Shown piece after piece: positions 21,877 through 33,292 of a DNA stretch of 64,000 nt. The position numbers and the translations under genes are program-made. The notes beneath the pieces were generated by a model. The model made no database searches and was not told the origin of the DNA. It was given only the letters and a program-made list of their open reading frames with translations. Source of the stretch: Rhynchopus sp. YZ270_cl-10 (taxonomy: Eukaryota > Euglenozoa > Diplonemea > Diplonemida > Diplonemidae); assembly GCA_964035575.1 (NCBI GenBank), contig OZ037854.1:992001-1056000 (forward strand), written 5' to 3'. Each line of letters opens with the position of its first letter. Positions within the stretch are counted from its first letter, which is position 1.

Positions 21877-22079
21877 TGGATATGTCCGGAAAATTTTCAG
21901 GAAAGTGCCGGGCAAAAACACATCAAAATGGGTCCGGACATATCCACGGGGGGGATAGGTACTTAAAAAATGGAATTGAAAGCCGTGTTCAAAATCTTTC
22001 AATTGCGGCCAGGTACGATCAAACATTTGCATCTGGGGTCCCTTTACCGGTTGGAAAGTCCCAAAAACACGGGTTGCCG

Positions 22080-22210
22080 ACGATCGTAGTACGAAATTTT
22101 ACGATCGTAGCCTTTTTTTCCTCGTACTACGAAAATTTACGATCGTACTACGAAAATTTACGATCGTAAAATTTCGTAAAATCTCGTAAAATCTCGTAAA
22201 ATTTCGTAGT
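22080..22210. repeat. ACGATCGTAAAATTTCG cluster, left
   Basis: It has many overlapping palindromes built on ACGATCGT and AAATTTCGT. The edge GGGTTGCCGACGATCGTAGT occurs inverted at 25226-25247, next to the similar cluster at 25078-25225. Confidence 0.75.
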
Positions 22211-22832
22211 GGTGTCGTTGCCGGTGGCTATTGCCTCCCAGGGAAAGGGACTCTCGAATTTTTTTTTTCGCCCCTATATTGGGCTAATTTCGACGATTTG
22301 AGGCCATTAAAAGCAAAATTTGGCACTTTTGAGCATCTGTGGGGGTCTAAAACGCGGTTTTGCGAACCCGAAATTTCGTGGTTTTTACCAAAAAGACAAG
22401 TCGATTTTTGAACCTTAAAAAACATCAAAAAAATTTTTCACAAGTGTTTTTGAGGCCTGCTCACTACACCCTAGGCACCCTTCTGGGACCAAAAAGTCAA
22501 AAAAAGCAAGAATTGGGCTGTTTTGAGCATCTAGAGTTAATTCCCCAGTCATTTTCTGTACCACCAGTGCATTTTGTATGGGCCAGCGCCTTGTCAAAAA
22601 ATCTCAAAAAAAAAAAAATTTTTTCCGGGAAAATTTCGACCCCTGAGTTGGGTTTTTGGGCACCAAAAAGAGCAAAAAAACGCAAAAATCGGGTGTTTTG
22701 ACGATCTGGGGGTAAACCATATGCACTACTACAGGGGCCCACAATATCGACTTTTCCTTAGCAAATTCCTTGGAGTATTGAAACAAATAAAAAAAAGGGA
22801 AAAGTCACTTAGTGCCCAAGTTTGTTGTACCC

Positions 22833-22866
22833 ATTTAGGATAATACCCAGTGGGTATTATCCTAAA
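22833..22866. repeat. 34-bp palindrome
   Basis: TTTAGGATAATACCCA is followed by its inverted form GTGGGTATTATCCTAAA. Confidence 0.75.
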
Positions 22867-23564
22867 TTATTTGGGTATTATGGGTACTGGGTACTGGGTA
22901 CCCAGAGAAGGCACCTTGACAGCAGCGAAGGCGCAAGACAAGGTATGTAAATATGTTTAACTTTCTGGTGAATATTCAACAAAATAAGGCCGTCGACTCG
23001 TATTTCCTCCAAAAAGTCTCCATAAGGGTAGATAAATAAATTTATTTGTTTCTTGTCCGAGACGTTTTGAAATTCTGTACGTACGTACGGAAAAAAATAT
23101 TAGTTGGGGAAAAAATGTTGGAAAAAAATCGCTACCATGGGAGCGGGGCAAGCAGAAGGGAGACAACTACATTGATTTCACATGCCTCGTTGATGGTAGG
23201 TGTCATTAGGGGATACGGCGATGTTAGTTCTCAGTTTTTTATAATGTTCTTGTACGTTTAGCGGGTTCGCCACTGCTCCCAGAACGCTTCCACATTTTGC
23301 GCGGATAGCGCCTTGCATGCTTCCGTGGCAGATCTTCTGCACGCTCAGCTCAGCATTTCCGAGGATGTTTCTGGCCTCGCTAAGTCCCGAAGGTCATCCC
23401 TTCACTGACAAGAAGGAAGCTCACACTTAGCCCTGAATGTTACGGAGCAGGCTTCGTGCCCACTTTTGGAAAGTCTGAAAAATCGTGTTTCGGGACCAAA
23501 AAAAAAACACACCTCAAACAGTTGTGCATCAAGGGGTGGAAATAACAGTGTTTTGTGGCATTTC

Positions 23565-23860
23565 CGAACCAATCCCGGGCTGTGTTGGGGGATATACGGA
23601 AAAATGGGCAAAATTTTAGTGACTTAAATTTTCACAAAGTATGAACCCATACTCGTAAGCAAGGGTCATTTTCAGGTCTGCAAACCCAACTTCAGATGAA
23701 ATTGTGTTGTTGACTGGGAACAGGTAGCGCCGCAGGCGCACGGTACCCAACTTTTTTCCTTTTTATTTTTTCCCTTTTCTCTGCTTTCTTTTGATTGCGC
23801 GAGCCGATTGCTTTCCTCGGTGGGGTCACAAGTGTGCCTAAAAACACTCTAAAGTACCGC
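23565..23860 (-). repeat. Interspersed repeat, inverted copy of 44675-45250
   Basis: Two parts (GGGCTGTGTTGGGGGATATAC and the stretch from AGCGCCGCAGGCGCACGG to GATTGCGCGAGCCGATTGC) match the reverse complement of 45135-45250 and 44675-44790. The distant copy has a long microsatellite between the parts. The AGCGCCGCAGGCGCACGGTA piece occurs also near 21344 and 25528. Confidence 0.7.
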
Positions 23861-24130
23861 TCAGGTCACAATAAACATTTTTAAAAACAAACATTTTTTT
23901 CTGGGAATCTCGAGATTCTGTACGTACGGTGGACAAGAAACAAATAAATTTGTTTATCTACCCTAACAATGTTTTACACCCTCAGGCCCCAACTTATTTT
24001 TTAAAGAAATTACCTTCTTTAAATTCCCCACCACTCACAACTTCACTTTTAAACAGGTATCGCGAGTGCAACATCGAGAACCAACTGTGCAGAACGAGCG
24101 AACATATGGGGTGGAAAGGGGAGTGGGAAC

Positions 24131-25070
24131 ACTCTGTCAGTCACTGCTATAGCCATTAACCCAGGGAGCATAGCTAGTGCAAGAAATTCGACTTCGGGAT
24201 CCGGAAAGTCTGTCCTCTGCTTGCGGAGGACTAGGCACAAGAAAATATTGCGTTCCCCCAGAAAACTAATTTTTGTCACAGTAATTTTTGCCCAGGGCAT
24301 GCTCTTGAAGCATGGCGGCTTGGTGTGAGAAGGGGCAGTGTATTGTTTTGTTCTAGATTTCAACGGTTGTTAGAACGAGTCAAGTGGATGCTTATCTAAA
24401 CACTGACTTTAGTACAGACCCGAGAGATCACACATGACTTTGAGGAAAGAACAAAGCAATGCATCTGTACCCGCACGCCAGGTTGTAGTTACTTCAGAAT
24501 TTTCTTGAGTTTGCATGAACGAGGAGGGGATGATTCATTCTTCGGGAACGCCTAGTATACCATGGAATGATCATCTCAAAAAAACAGTGGGGGCTGAATT
24601 CATATCCCTTAGAATTGCGAATTCAGCCTTTGCAGAAGGTACGTCTTACTTGTACTTGTACTTGTATGCCGTGTCACCCTTCTCAACCTTACCGGTTCAC
24701 AGCTCGCAAGAGCAATGTAACCCTTCTCGCTATTGCAAACTTAAGAATTTTCTGCTGTAACTTACCAAAATCGATTTTCTTTCACCCCAAACACCCGCAA
24801 CACCCCACCTGCTACTTCGGTAGCCTGTGTTGTTGGGAGTTGGTTCTCATGTTGATCCCCAGTGACTGTCTAGCACTGCTTCTTCTGAGCCCAACGTTGT
24901 TTGGCCTGTCGACGTAATAAATACGAAGACAGGGGGGCGGTGCCAACAATTTTCCAATGATGTAACGTTTTATCTGATTGATTATCGTTTGATATACCTT
25001 GTGTGTGCTTCATGCACACCATGCAAGGAATATCGAACGGTATTTCAAGCGATAGTCGTTATTTCGTTTG
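24131..25070 (+). repeat. Left arm of a 0.94-kb inverted repeat
   Basis: It aligns end to end with the reverse complement of 26559-27510. Recognisable shared pieces include GGGATCCGGAAAGTCTGTCC and CCAGGGCATGCTCTTGAAGC. The small open frames in it are not shared in length between the arms, so no gene is called. Confidence 0.8.
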
Positions 25071-25844
25071 GCAAACGTACTACGATCGTAAAATTTCGTA
25101 AAATTTCGTCTACGATCGTACTACGATCGTTTACGATCGTAAAATTTCGTTGTACGAAATTTTACGAAATTTTACGAAAATTTACGATCGTAACGATCGT
25201 AAAATTTTACGATCGTAAAATTTCGTACTACGATCGTCGGCAACCCGTGCAAAAACCAAAACTCAAAAGTGGGTCCAGGGATTACGCAGCTCCCCCAAAA
25301 ATAAAAAAAAGTACGTATGGATTTTCAACACGTACAATTCTAAGCAAAAACAATTCGCGCTTCGCGCGCGCTCTCCCTGGCAAAGTTAGTTGAGAAGGGC
25401 TGTGAAAGTTCGAAGAACTGGAGAAATCATCAGTCATGGCACTGGCGAAGCCACGGTACGCAACATTTCTAAAAATTGCGATTAAAATTGCCTACTATGT
25501 CACGGGAAGGGTGTACTGCAATCTAGCGCCGCAGGCGCACGGTACGCTACTTTTTTTCTTTCGCCATGCTGCATGCTCCTTTTCCGGTAAAATAGAAAAT
25601 TGTCTCCTACAAATAGAATTCTGTAGAGGGTAGGTGAGAGGTGGGGGCGGAGCCCCACCCCGCACCTACCCCACCCCAGCCCCAATCCAAAACCCAAATT
25701 ACCTAAGTATGGACACGTATGGATTCCACCTTTTCAAAAACAATTCACGTATGGATTTCCATACGTTCCACACGTGGAGCGTAATCTCTGAGTGGGTCCA
25801 AAAAACGGCTTGGGGTCTAAGGGGTTAACAAAAATTTAAAGTTT

Positions 25845-25976
25845 AAGGTGTACCTCTGCGAGCGTAGCGAGCGGAAAATTTTTAAGGTGTACTTCCGCGA
25901 GCGAAGCAAGCGGGGAAAAAATTGAAGGTGTACCTCCGCGAGCGTAGCGAGCGGAAAAAATTTTGAAGGTGTACAT
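25845..25976 (+). repeat. Three tandem units of about 40 bp
   Basis: Units begin AAGGTGTACCTCYGCGAGCG at 25845, 25883 and 25925, with a fourth partial unit at 25966. Each contains GCGAGCGTAGCGAGCG. Confidence 0.8.
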
Positions 25977-26189
25977 TAAACTTTAAACAAGGGGGTACGC
26001 CCACTTTTGTCGTCATCCTAAAATACCCGAAATTGAGCCCAATTGCATTTCCGGATCGATTGCGGAAAGTGGTAGGGTAAATGAACAACACCAAATACCT
26101 ACGCCCCCCCGTGCATATGTCCGTGTTGGTCGAGGCTCGGACATATACACATACTCAATTCAGGTAATATACTACAGTGTACAGCGGCA

Positions 26190-26312
26190 AAAACCCATTC
26201 CGAGCTTTCGGCTCCGCACGTTGGCGGGGCATCTCCGTTCATATGTGGCCTGGTAAACCCATTCCGAGCTTTCGGCTCCGCACGTTGGCGGGGCATCTCT
26301 GATCATATTTGG
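26190..26312 (+). repeat. GCACGTTGGCGGGGC repeat, copies 2 and 3 in tandem
   Basis: Two units of about 62 bp, nearly identical to each other and to 21821-21876. Confidence 0.75.
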
Positions 26313-26396
26313 CCTGCACGGTGGCCCAAACGGACCCTTAGGGTACGGTCCGAGCGGGGTACCCCGCGCGGACCCTGACTCTGGCACTGGGTGCAC

Positions 26397-26516
26397 AGGT
26401 ACACGGTACACAGGTACACAGGTACACAGGTACACAGGTACACAGGTACACAGGTACACAGGTACACAGGTACACAGGTACACAGGTACACAGGTACACA
26501 GGTACACAGGTACACC
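26397..26516 (+). repeat. GGTACACA microsatellite
   Basis: An 8-bp unit is repeated about 14 times. It yields a long spurious frame of VPVYLCTC repeats on the minus strand. Confidence 0.9.
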
Positions 26517-26558
26517 CAGAGTGTCAGAGTCAAGGGTCCGCGCGGGGTACCCCCCCCC

Positions 26559-27510
26559 AATGACATAACGAAGTATCGCTTGAAAGTCCCGTTCAATATA
26601 TGTTGCTTGGTGTGCATGAAGTAGCACACACAAGGTATATCAAACGATAAATCAATCAGATAAACGTTACATCATTGGAAAATTGTCGGCACCGCCCCCC
26701 TGTCTTCGTATCTATTACGTCGACAGGCCAAACAGCGTTGGGCTCAGAAGAAGCAGTGCAAGACACTGGGGATCAACATGAGAACCAACTCCCAACAACA
26801 CAGGCTACCGAAGTAGCAGGTGGGGTGTTGCGGGTGTTTGGGGTGAGAAAATCGATTTTGGTAAGTTCCATCAGAAAATTCTTAAGTTTGCACTAGTCGA
26901 GAGAGGCTTACCCGCTGCAGTGAAGCAGTGCACCCATTTAAGGGTGGAGAAGCGTGACACGCACATACAAGTATGCACGTTACTTCAACAAAGGCTGGAT
27001 TCTGGTAATTCTAAGGGATGTGAATTCAGCCACCACGCAGGTAGTGTTTTAAGGTTCCTCGCTTTGTGCTGCACAGCGGACTCATGACACAAAGGAGTTG
27101 CCCCCGCTCTCTTTCGCGCAAACTTAAGAAAATTCTGGAGTAACTACAACCTGGCGTGCGGGTACAGATGCATTGCTTTGTTCTTTCCTCAAAGTCATAT
27201 CTGATCTCTCGGGTCTGTACTAAAGTCAGTGTTTAGATAAGCATCCACTTGACTCGTTCTAACAACCGTTGAAATCTAGAACAAAACAATACACTGCCCC
27301 TTCTCACACCAAGCCGCCATGCTTCAAGAGCATGCCCTGGGCAAAAATTACATGACAAAAATTGGTTTTCTGGGGGAACGCAATATTTTCTTGTGCCTAC
27401 TGTAGTCCTCCGCAAGAGCAGAGGACAGACTTTCCGGATCCCGAAGTCGAATTTCTTGCACTAGCTATGCTCCCTGGGTTAAATGGCTATAGCAGTGACT
27501 GACTAAGAGT
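26559..27510 (-). repeat. Right arm of the 0.94-kb inverted repeat
   Basis: It is the reverse complement partner of 24131-25070. Its outer edge is around AGTGACTGACTAAGAG. Confidence 0.8.
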
Positions 27511-28050
27511 TTCATAATAATTAAGGTGGTCTATGGGGTGGGTTAATGGAAAAATTGGTTATAAAACCCAACTTTTACGGTCGCCACCTGGTTTGAAATA
27601 ATTGCACCAGCTCTTCCGTCGGCACTGCTTCGCTGTCACGATGAAGGGTCGTCGGTTCGGGTACCTGTTGAGAGAAATTGAGTGCAAAAGTAGAGACTGC
27701 AACAAAAAAACAAGAAGCCGCTCCGTACCTTTTCCATGCAAAAAAGAAAGTAAAAGACTGCCCTTCCTCAGTCCGGAAGTAGCACCTCATCCGGTTCCCT
27801 GCCGTAAAAGAGTTGTAGAGGTTACGAGATGACATGATAAAAAAATATAGTGGAGTTCATCCTCGGGTGTCTACACTAATACAACCAAGTTTTCAAAACA
27901 AAATATGCTTCAATTTACATCCGAGCGGGACAATGGCGAAAAGGGGGAGCGGGGGGTGTAAAAACCGGGGGTTAAAAACATACCTTGCAGTACTCGGCCT
28001 ACTCTCCAGGTACGAGAACATCACTGCACGAACAAACCCACTAATACTGA

Positions 28051-28417
28051 TACCTGCATTCTATTTGCCACATGGTCATGAGTATTTACAACCCTCCCGC
28101 TGGGTTTTTTGCTCGAGGGACCCTGTTGGACCACGAGGGGACCCGTGTGGGCGCGAGGCTGGAGCGCCATACCGGCGTAGAACGGCACGATGGTCGGGAG
28201 GGCTGTAGGAACGGGTTGAGAGCCGCTCTTCGATTGTGTGTACGTGCTGGGGGCCGAAGTGGCGTCAGACAAGGGGACTGCGAGTTCGGACTCATCGACG
28301 AGGTCCATAGAGAACTCGCTGTCCTGCGAAGGGACGGGCGGCCGCTCTCTCGCGTGGATGGAAGAGGGAGCTGCTACAGACACATTTTTTGTCTTCACAA
28401 TTTGCTCAATCTGAGAC
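28051..28417 (-). CDS. Possible minus-strand exon, Ser/Pro-rich, unknown
   Basis: Read on the minus strand, an acceptor-like TCTCAG at about 28418 is followed by a frame beginning IEQIVKTKNVSVAAPSS and ending VANRMQ before a donor-like GTATCAG. Codon use is GC-rich, unlike the neighbouring repeats. The content is low complexity (Ser, Pro, Thr, Ala) with an acidic patch DLVDESE. No family is recognised. It may be an exon of a gene disrupted by the repeat block, or a gene fragment carried by it. Confidence 0.3.
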
Positions 28418-28491
28418 TTTGGATTTTTTGGGCCATTTATGACCTACCACGCCCGATTTTGGGCGACAAAAAAATTTTTTTTGGGTCAAAA

Positions 28492-28600
28492 ATCGACGTG
28501 TCTTTGGTAAAAACCACGAATTTTCGGGTGCGCGAAACCACGTTTTAGACCCCCATAGATGCTCAAAAGTGCCAAATTTTGCTTTTAATGGCCTCAAAGG
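28492..28600 (-). repeat. Third copy of the 22222-22411 repeat
   Basis: It carries TCAAAAATCGAC through GCCAAATTTTGCTTTTAATGG, in the same orientation as 29008-29195. Confidence 0.7.
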
Positions 28601-28612
28601 ATCATGGGAGCA

Positions 28613-28790
28613 CCCCTCGTAGTTACGAGGGCACCCCTCGTCATGACGTCGTCGTGAGGAAAACCCCACGCCGTGCGTCGTCATTACGAGGGGCTGCCCC
28701 CGTCGTGACGACGTCATTGCGCGCGTAATTTCCCACGTATTTTCCCTCGTCGCTCGTCACGTAATGTCATTACGAGTCCATGGTCACATT
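28613..28790. repeat. CG-rich palindrome cluster
   Basis: It holds stacked inverted repeats built on ACGAGGG and ACGTCGTC, for example CCCTCGTAGTTACGAGGG at 28614-28631. It is strongly CpG-rich against AT-rich flanks. Confidence 0.65.
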
Positions 28791-29203
28791 ATGGTGCGGG
28801 CGTGGTAGGTCATAAAATGGCCCAAAAAATCCAAAGAAAACCTCAGATTGACCAAATCGAGAAAAAAATTGTCAAGTCGAAATTCCAGCCAAAATACGGT
28901 CATTTTGGTCATACCCCGGTGTATGTAGTAGCTAGAACTACGTACACAGTCAATTTCCTGTGTGATTTCCTTCACAAAAAAAAATTTTTTTTTTTGTGAA
29001 AAATTGGTCAAAAATCGACTTGTCTGTGGTAAAAACCACGAAAAATTGGCTGCGCAAAACCGCGTTTTAGACCCCCACAGATGCTCAAACGTGCCAAATT
29101 TTGCTTTTAATGGCCTCAAATCGTCGAAATTAGGCCTATATAGGGCAAAAAAAAAAAATTCGAGAGTCCCTTTCCCTGGGAGGCAATAGCCACCGAGTGT
29201 GAC

Positions 29204-29440
29204 GGGGTACCCCGCGGGGTACCCCGCGACGAACCCTAGGGTACGTAGCGGGGTACCCCGCGGGGTACCCCTCAGATTTTGGGGGTACCCCGCGGGGTAC
29301 CCCAAAACCCGGCTAACACCCCCCAAGGGTACCCCCCGGGGTACCCCGCGCGGACCGTACCCTACCCTGCGGGGTACCCCGCGCGAGGGGTACCCCTCGC
29401 GGACCGTACCCTACCCTGTGGGGTACCCCCCGGGGTACCC
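29204..29440. repeat. GGGGTACCCC palindrome cluster
   Basis: More than a dozen GGGGTACCCC-like palindromes with GCGCGGACCGTACCCTACCC spacers. Related pieces occur at 26340-26380, 26536-26553 and 32690-32720. The long GYPAGYP-type frame here is a by-product. Confidence 0.8.
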
Positions 29441-29591
29441 CTCAGAGGGTCCAATGGGCCACCGTGTGGTAAAAAAAAAAAAAAAAATTTTTTTTTTTTT
29501 AAAAAGGCGATCATATTTCATATCTCTTACCGATAGCCCTGACAAAAAACCACCAAAAAAAAATACACAAAATAATTTTTGCACCCCCCTT

Positions 29592-29637
29592 AAAATTAGG
29601 TGTAAATTGGGTACTTCTTGGGTCCTTCTAGGGTATA
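29592..29637 (+). repeat. 46-bp direct repeat, right boundary of the repeat block
   Basis: Identical to 20936-20981. Confidence 0.75.
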
Positions 29638-30089
29638 CACCCTAGCCCTATACAGCCACACCAATTCAGTATTTGTTTCAACCACCACTCACACTTATTC
29701 AGCGAAAAACACAACAAAATTTGCAGAACGATAAACAAAAAAGGTTGCTTTTTTTTCTTTTGTTTTTACCCACCCCTCTTTTAAACCCCCCAATATCCAC
29801 ACCTTCACAGATATTACACACAAAATCCCGAGACAGAAAAAGTCTCCCCGATTTTGAAGGGAAACAGGCACTTGCCCCCCTCCCACCACCCCACCACCCC
29901 ACCACCTTGCATTTGGCTGCTCGGTACATCTTGTCTCTCTTCTTCTCAAGAGACAACGCAAACAAAAACATCCCTTCTCCACTGATACACTCTTACAACC
30001 GATTCCCTTTAGTCAAAAAGGCTTTTTGAAAGTATCTGAACACAGGCTTAGGTTCATCCTAAACAGTTTTCTCCCCATTTTTACCAAAA
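29638..30089 (+). promoter_or_regulatory. Upstream region of the ankyrin gene
   Basis: No gene is seen. The 3' half of a hairpin-family element (GGCTTAGGTTCATCC, 30044-30058) lies about 30 bp before the ATG and runs into a T-rich tract, the closest placement of this family to a start codon in the window. Confidence 0.45.
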
Positions 30090-30863
30090 ATGGAGCTTGC
30101 TACACAATACGCAGGAGAGCTACGCCACGTTGTTGTCCCTGTGGAAGGTGCGTTCTCGCATTTGGAGTCTGCTGTTGCGGTGGCATGGGGGCTTTCTGTA
30201 GGAACCTTTACGTTGCGAGGTGTGGAAGGGGGTTTGAAGGGAACAGCGAAGGACACCCCGCTCGCGGGGGTGCTGGGAAGCATAGCGGAGATGGTGGTGG
30301 TGGAGTGCGATGTGGTTGCGGTGGCGACAGCACGCATTCTGAAGACCTATGATGTTCAGACAGCTGCCCAAGCCCTGCATGTTGTTGCAGCCGTGTCGAC
30401 AGACCCTATTAGCACCGTGCACGATATCAACACCCTTCTCGAGACCACCTCCGTCGACGTAAGCGACAGTGGAGGTGCTACCGCGCTTCTCTTTGCCTGC
30501 AGATTTGGCAATCTCCCTGCGGTGGACGCACTGCTCGCAGCAGATGCATCGGTGTCTCACGAGGATAGAGCTGGGCGTACTGCGTTGCACTGTGCTGCAG
30601 AAAAGGGGGATATGCGTGTTGTAGAGGCGCTGCTTGGTGCAGGGGGTGTGCCAGAAGGTGTATGGCGTGTGGCAATGTTGGCAGGGCATGTGGGAGTGGC
30701 GTGGAGGCTGCTTGCGGCGGTAGTGTCGCAACCTGGTTGTACCTGGCTCGGTGCGTTGTGGCTGTGTGTGCAATGTCTCGTATGGCAGTTTATTGCAGGG
30801 CCTTTACGCGCAACAGTGTACTCAGCAGCATCCGGAGTGAGTGGAATTGAACCGATGCGGTAA
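30090..30863 (+). CDS. Ubiquitin-like / ankyrin-repeat membrane protein, 257 aa
   Basis: Residues 1-75 have the same strand-helix-strand pattern as the array N-terminus (MELATQYA, HVVVPVEG, FTLRGVEGGL, MVVVECDVV), so a ubiquitin-like fold is likely. Residues about 108-205 carry ankyrin repeats: GGATALLFACRFGNLPAVDA and GRTALHCAAEKGDMRVVEA are clear, with partial repeats on both sides. Near the C-terminus (about 215-240) a hydrophobic Trp-rich stretch (WLGALWLCVQCLVWQFIAG) looks like one membrane span. The protein is probably anchored by its tail with the ankyrin part cytosolic. Ankyrin repeats mediate protein binding, and the partner is unknown. It is a single exon. Confidence 0.85.
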   Translation: MELATQYAGELRHVVVPVEGAFSHLESAVAVAWGLSVGTFTLRGVEGGLKGTAKDTPLAGVLGSIAEMVVVECDVVAVATARILKTYDVQTAAQALHVVAAVSTDPISTVHDINTLLETTSVDVSDSGGATALLFACRFGNLPAVDALLAADASVSHEDRAGRTALHCAAEKGDMRVVEALLGAGGVPEGVWRVAMLAGHVGVAWRLLAAVVSQPGCTWLGALWLCVQCLVWQFIAGPLRATVYSAASGVSGIEPMR

Positions 30864-31248
30864 TAGAGGGAGTTGGAATTCAAAAAAAACGCCGTAAAGT
30901 GTCAACTGATTTTTGGATACGACCCTGAGGAGGAGGAGAGGGGGGGGAGCCAGAAACAGAGTTTGACAGTACATCTCATTAAGGTTATCTCCCCCTTACA
31001 GTACAGAACTCAGGCTTGCTTACGGCGCTACGCTCTTTTTAGGTGGTCTAATACTAAGGGAGTGAGGCTGTACCTTTCTGTGCCTAATCGGAGTTTCGAA
31101 TAGTGTTCTGCTCTCTCCACATTCTTAGGGATAGAGGTGTGTATCCAGGCTCTGTGAGGGGCATTGTGAGTGCAAAAAAAAAGCCTGAGGTACAGAGAGA
31201 GCCCGCATCGCATTGCGGTGCAACAAATAGCTATTTCTTGCCGACCAG

Positions 31249-31320
31249 AAAAGTCGTTTTCTTGATGAGTGTTTTCTGAGTGCACACTCGGAAATCACGA
31301 ATCAAGAGAAAACGACGTTT
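31249..31320. mobile_element. Small foldback/MITE-like element
   Basis: AAGTCGTTTTCTTGAT at the left and ATCAAGAGAAAACGACGTT at the right form arms of about 17 bp around a 34-bp loop. No second copy is noticed in the window. Confidence 0.5.
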
Positions 31321-31804
31321 TGGGAGGTGAAAACAGGGCTTTGTTGAAATTTTCTGGCTTTGAGGAACTTTCACACAATTTTAACGGGTTTTTACCTGTG
31401 CACCTGTGTACATTCCCTCTTGTGTGGGTCACACACACTTGAGGTCATGTGCCACTGCATGGGTCTGGGTACCTGGGCCGAAAATACACCAGTACCCAGG
31501 TGCCTACCCGGGTACCCAGACACACCACTGTACCCAGAATCCAGTCTCCCACCCAGAAAACCTACTCATACACCAGAAAAGTCGGCTACTCGACCAGAAA
31601 AGAAGCTGGAAAAAGTTCAGAAAAGCCAGAAAATTTCAACAACACAAATTTATTATGATTTCTCCTTCTTCTTTTTCTGTCCACCTTTTCCTCTTGAAGG
31701 GAAGTTTTTATTTTTTAAAATCCGGTTGTTTTATGTACACCGTATGGATTGCGCAACACATCGAGCGCAAAAGTCCCATTAATATTTTGGGCCTTTTTTT
31801 TTCA

Positions 31805-31845
31805 AGGTGGCTAAAGCAATAAGCGATGAGAGGCTTAGGTTCATC
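31805..31845 (+). repeat. Oriented hairpin element copy with expanded loop
   Basis: The left strand is GGTGGCTAAAGC and the right strand is GCTTAGGTTCATC. An extra AATAAGCGATG extends the loop. Confidence 0.65.
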
Positions 31846-32779
31846 TTTATAAAATTTTTCTTTTTTATTTTGTGGTTTGGTGAGGTGTTGACAGAATATT
31901 TCGTTCTTTTTTTTCTTCTCATCATTTCATGTTTTCTTTTGGAGCCAGATCGCCACCCCCCCACCCCATTAAGCTTCACAGCGATGCGACACAGCCAGCT
32001 TAGGCAGTGTTACCATCAAGAAAAAAGAAATCCAAAAAAAAAAATATAAAAAAATGGGAAAGTTGGAAAGGTGTCTGCGTTCTTTTACACACCCAACGTG
32101 TTATTCTCTTTTTTCTCGGTTGGAAACAAATATAAGAGGAACACAACTTTGTGAAAACGAAATGTGATTACTGTCAATTTTTTTTCCCTGGAGTCACGGT
32201 GGCCAAGCCGGCATCACTGTCTCTGGTTCTGTTTTATGTTTTTTTGTTTTTGTTTTTGATTTGTCAGTTTTGCTTATACCCCTTCTGCCGTCGGAGCGCG
32301 ACAGAAGCGCGAAGAAGCTAACTAGCATTTTTTATGCTTCTTCAAGACGAACGCGTTCTTTTTTGCTTTCTTCTTATTAATGTGCACGACAAAGCACCTT
32401 CATCTTTTACTTTTTTATTTCCCATGCCCTGCGTCCGCCGATGAACGGTGAGGCGTTTGCATTCTTCAACATTTCTTTCTTTTCCTTCAATCCATCTCCA
32501 CAAGAAGCTGCCCATGCCCGTCGGTACCCCTACGCTCATTGGGTCCAGCAAACCCCCAGTGTCATGTTCAAGACACATCTTTCTTGATTTTTTAAATCAT
32601 GTACTCATCCCTATCAGGATGGGGGGGAAATGACTGTGTGCCCTGCCTTACAGTTTCCCTGTCAGCAAACCCCTACTACGAACAACACTCCGGGGGTTCG
32701 ATACCCCGCGGGGTGCTCCAGTACCCTGCATTCCAGAGGTGTGTGCTGTCAACCCCCACTTTTCTTTCCCCCCCTTTTA

Positions 32780-32809
32780 AGTGACTAAGCACACATGACG
32801 CTTGTCACT
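32780..32809 (+). repeat. Oriented hairpin element copy with compensated stem
   Basis: AGTGACTAAGC pairs with GCTTGTCACT around ACACATGAC. The right strand differs from the family but still pairs fully with the left, which argues for selection on, or origin as, a folded structure. Confidence 0.65.
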
Positions 32810-33194
32810 AATGTTCCCCCCCTTTTTTTTCCCCTCAGAATACGTCATTGGAAGGGGTTCGAGTTGCCGGCACTCTTCGCGTATTTCTTCTGAGTTGTTG
32901 TCCCCCCCTTCATGCCTTTCCTCCCATCTTTTCCCCACTTCGAGAAAAAAAAAATGGCGGGGCTGTGAGAAGACTTTGCGCACGGCAAATGATCTCCACA
33001 CCCTCCACGCGGGTCGTGAAACCCTACACCGATGGTTCCCTTTGTTTTTTCTTTTCCGAATGACCCCTTGCATGCAAAGTGTGAAGACAAAAGGAAACAA
33101 AATAAACAAAGACTCCCAAAGACACTCCTTTTGACCATCTATCATCGATGCATCTATGCATCTTCCGTAGTACAAAAAGGCTTCATATAGCACG

Positions 33195-33292
33195 CCTCCG
33201 TTCTCTTACGGTACGGATCACCCACGCCCCACCCTTTGCATAAGAGCACGACCGAGATGCGTTTTAACACATTTCAACTATTTTTGCGACTC
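33195..33292 (+). repeat. 100-bp dispersed repeat, second copy
   Basis: Aligns with 16423-16522; both contain TTTCAACTATTTTTGCG and GAGATGCGTTTTA. Confidence 0.65.

Larger units (their letters stand above)
21700..29570. repeat. Large imperfect palindromic repeat block
   Basis: Several segments in the left half reappear inverted in the right half in mirror order: 21720-21780 with 29506-29555, 22222-22411 with 29008-29195, and 24131-25070 with 26559-27510. The centres lie near 25.6-25.8 kb. The block is interrupted by non-mirrored repeats such as GATCGT-rich DNA, a GGTACACA microsatellite and KpnI-type palindromes. I see no transposase-like frame in it. The age cannot be told by eye, but the 0.94-kb arms still align over their full length with many substitutions and small indels. 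Confidence 0.6.
30864..33270 (+). other. Gene-free region with small repeats
   Basis: No gene is seen. It contains an inverted-repeat element at 31249-31320, hairpin elements at 31805-31845 and 32780-32809, and GTACCCAG-type repeats near 31465-31545. Confidence 0.6.

Noticed and set aside
26172-26633. Minus-strand frame with VPVYLCTC repeats
   Set aside because: Product of the GGTACACA microsatellite.
29199-29645. 148-residue frame rich in GYPAGYP repeats
   Set aside because: It is a translation of the GGGGTACCCC palindrome cluster; the same DNA is open in several frames and on both strands.
32660-32735. tRNA-like T-arm (GGGGGTTCGATACCCC) followed by GCTCCA
   Set aside because: No matching acceptor strand, D-arm or anticodon arm upstream; it belongs to the GGGGTACCCC-type repeats.
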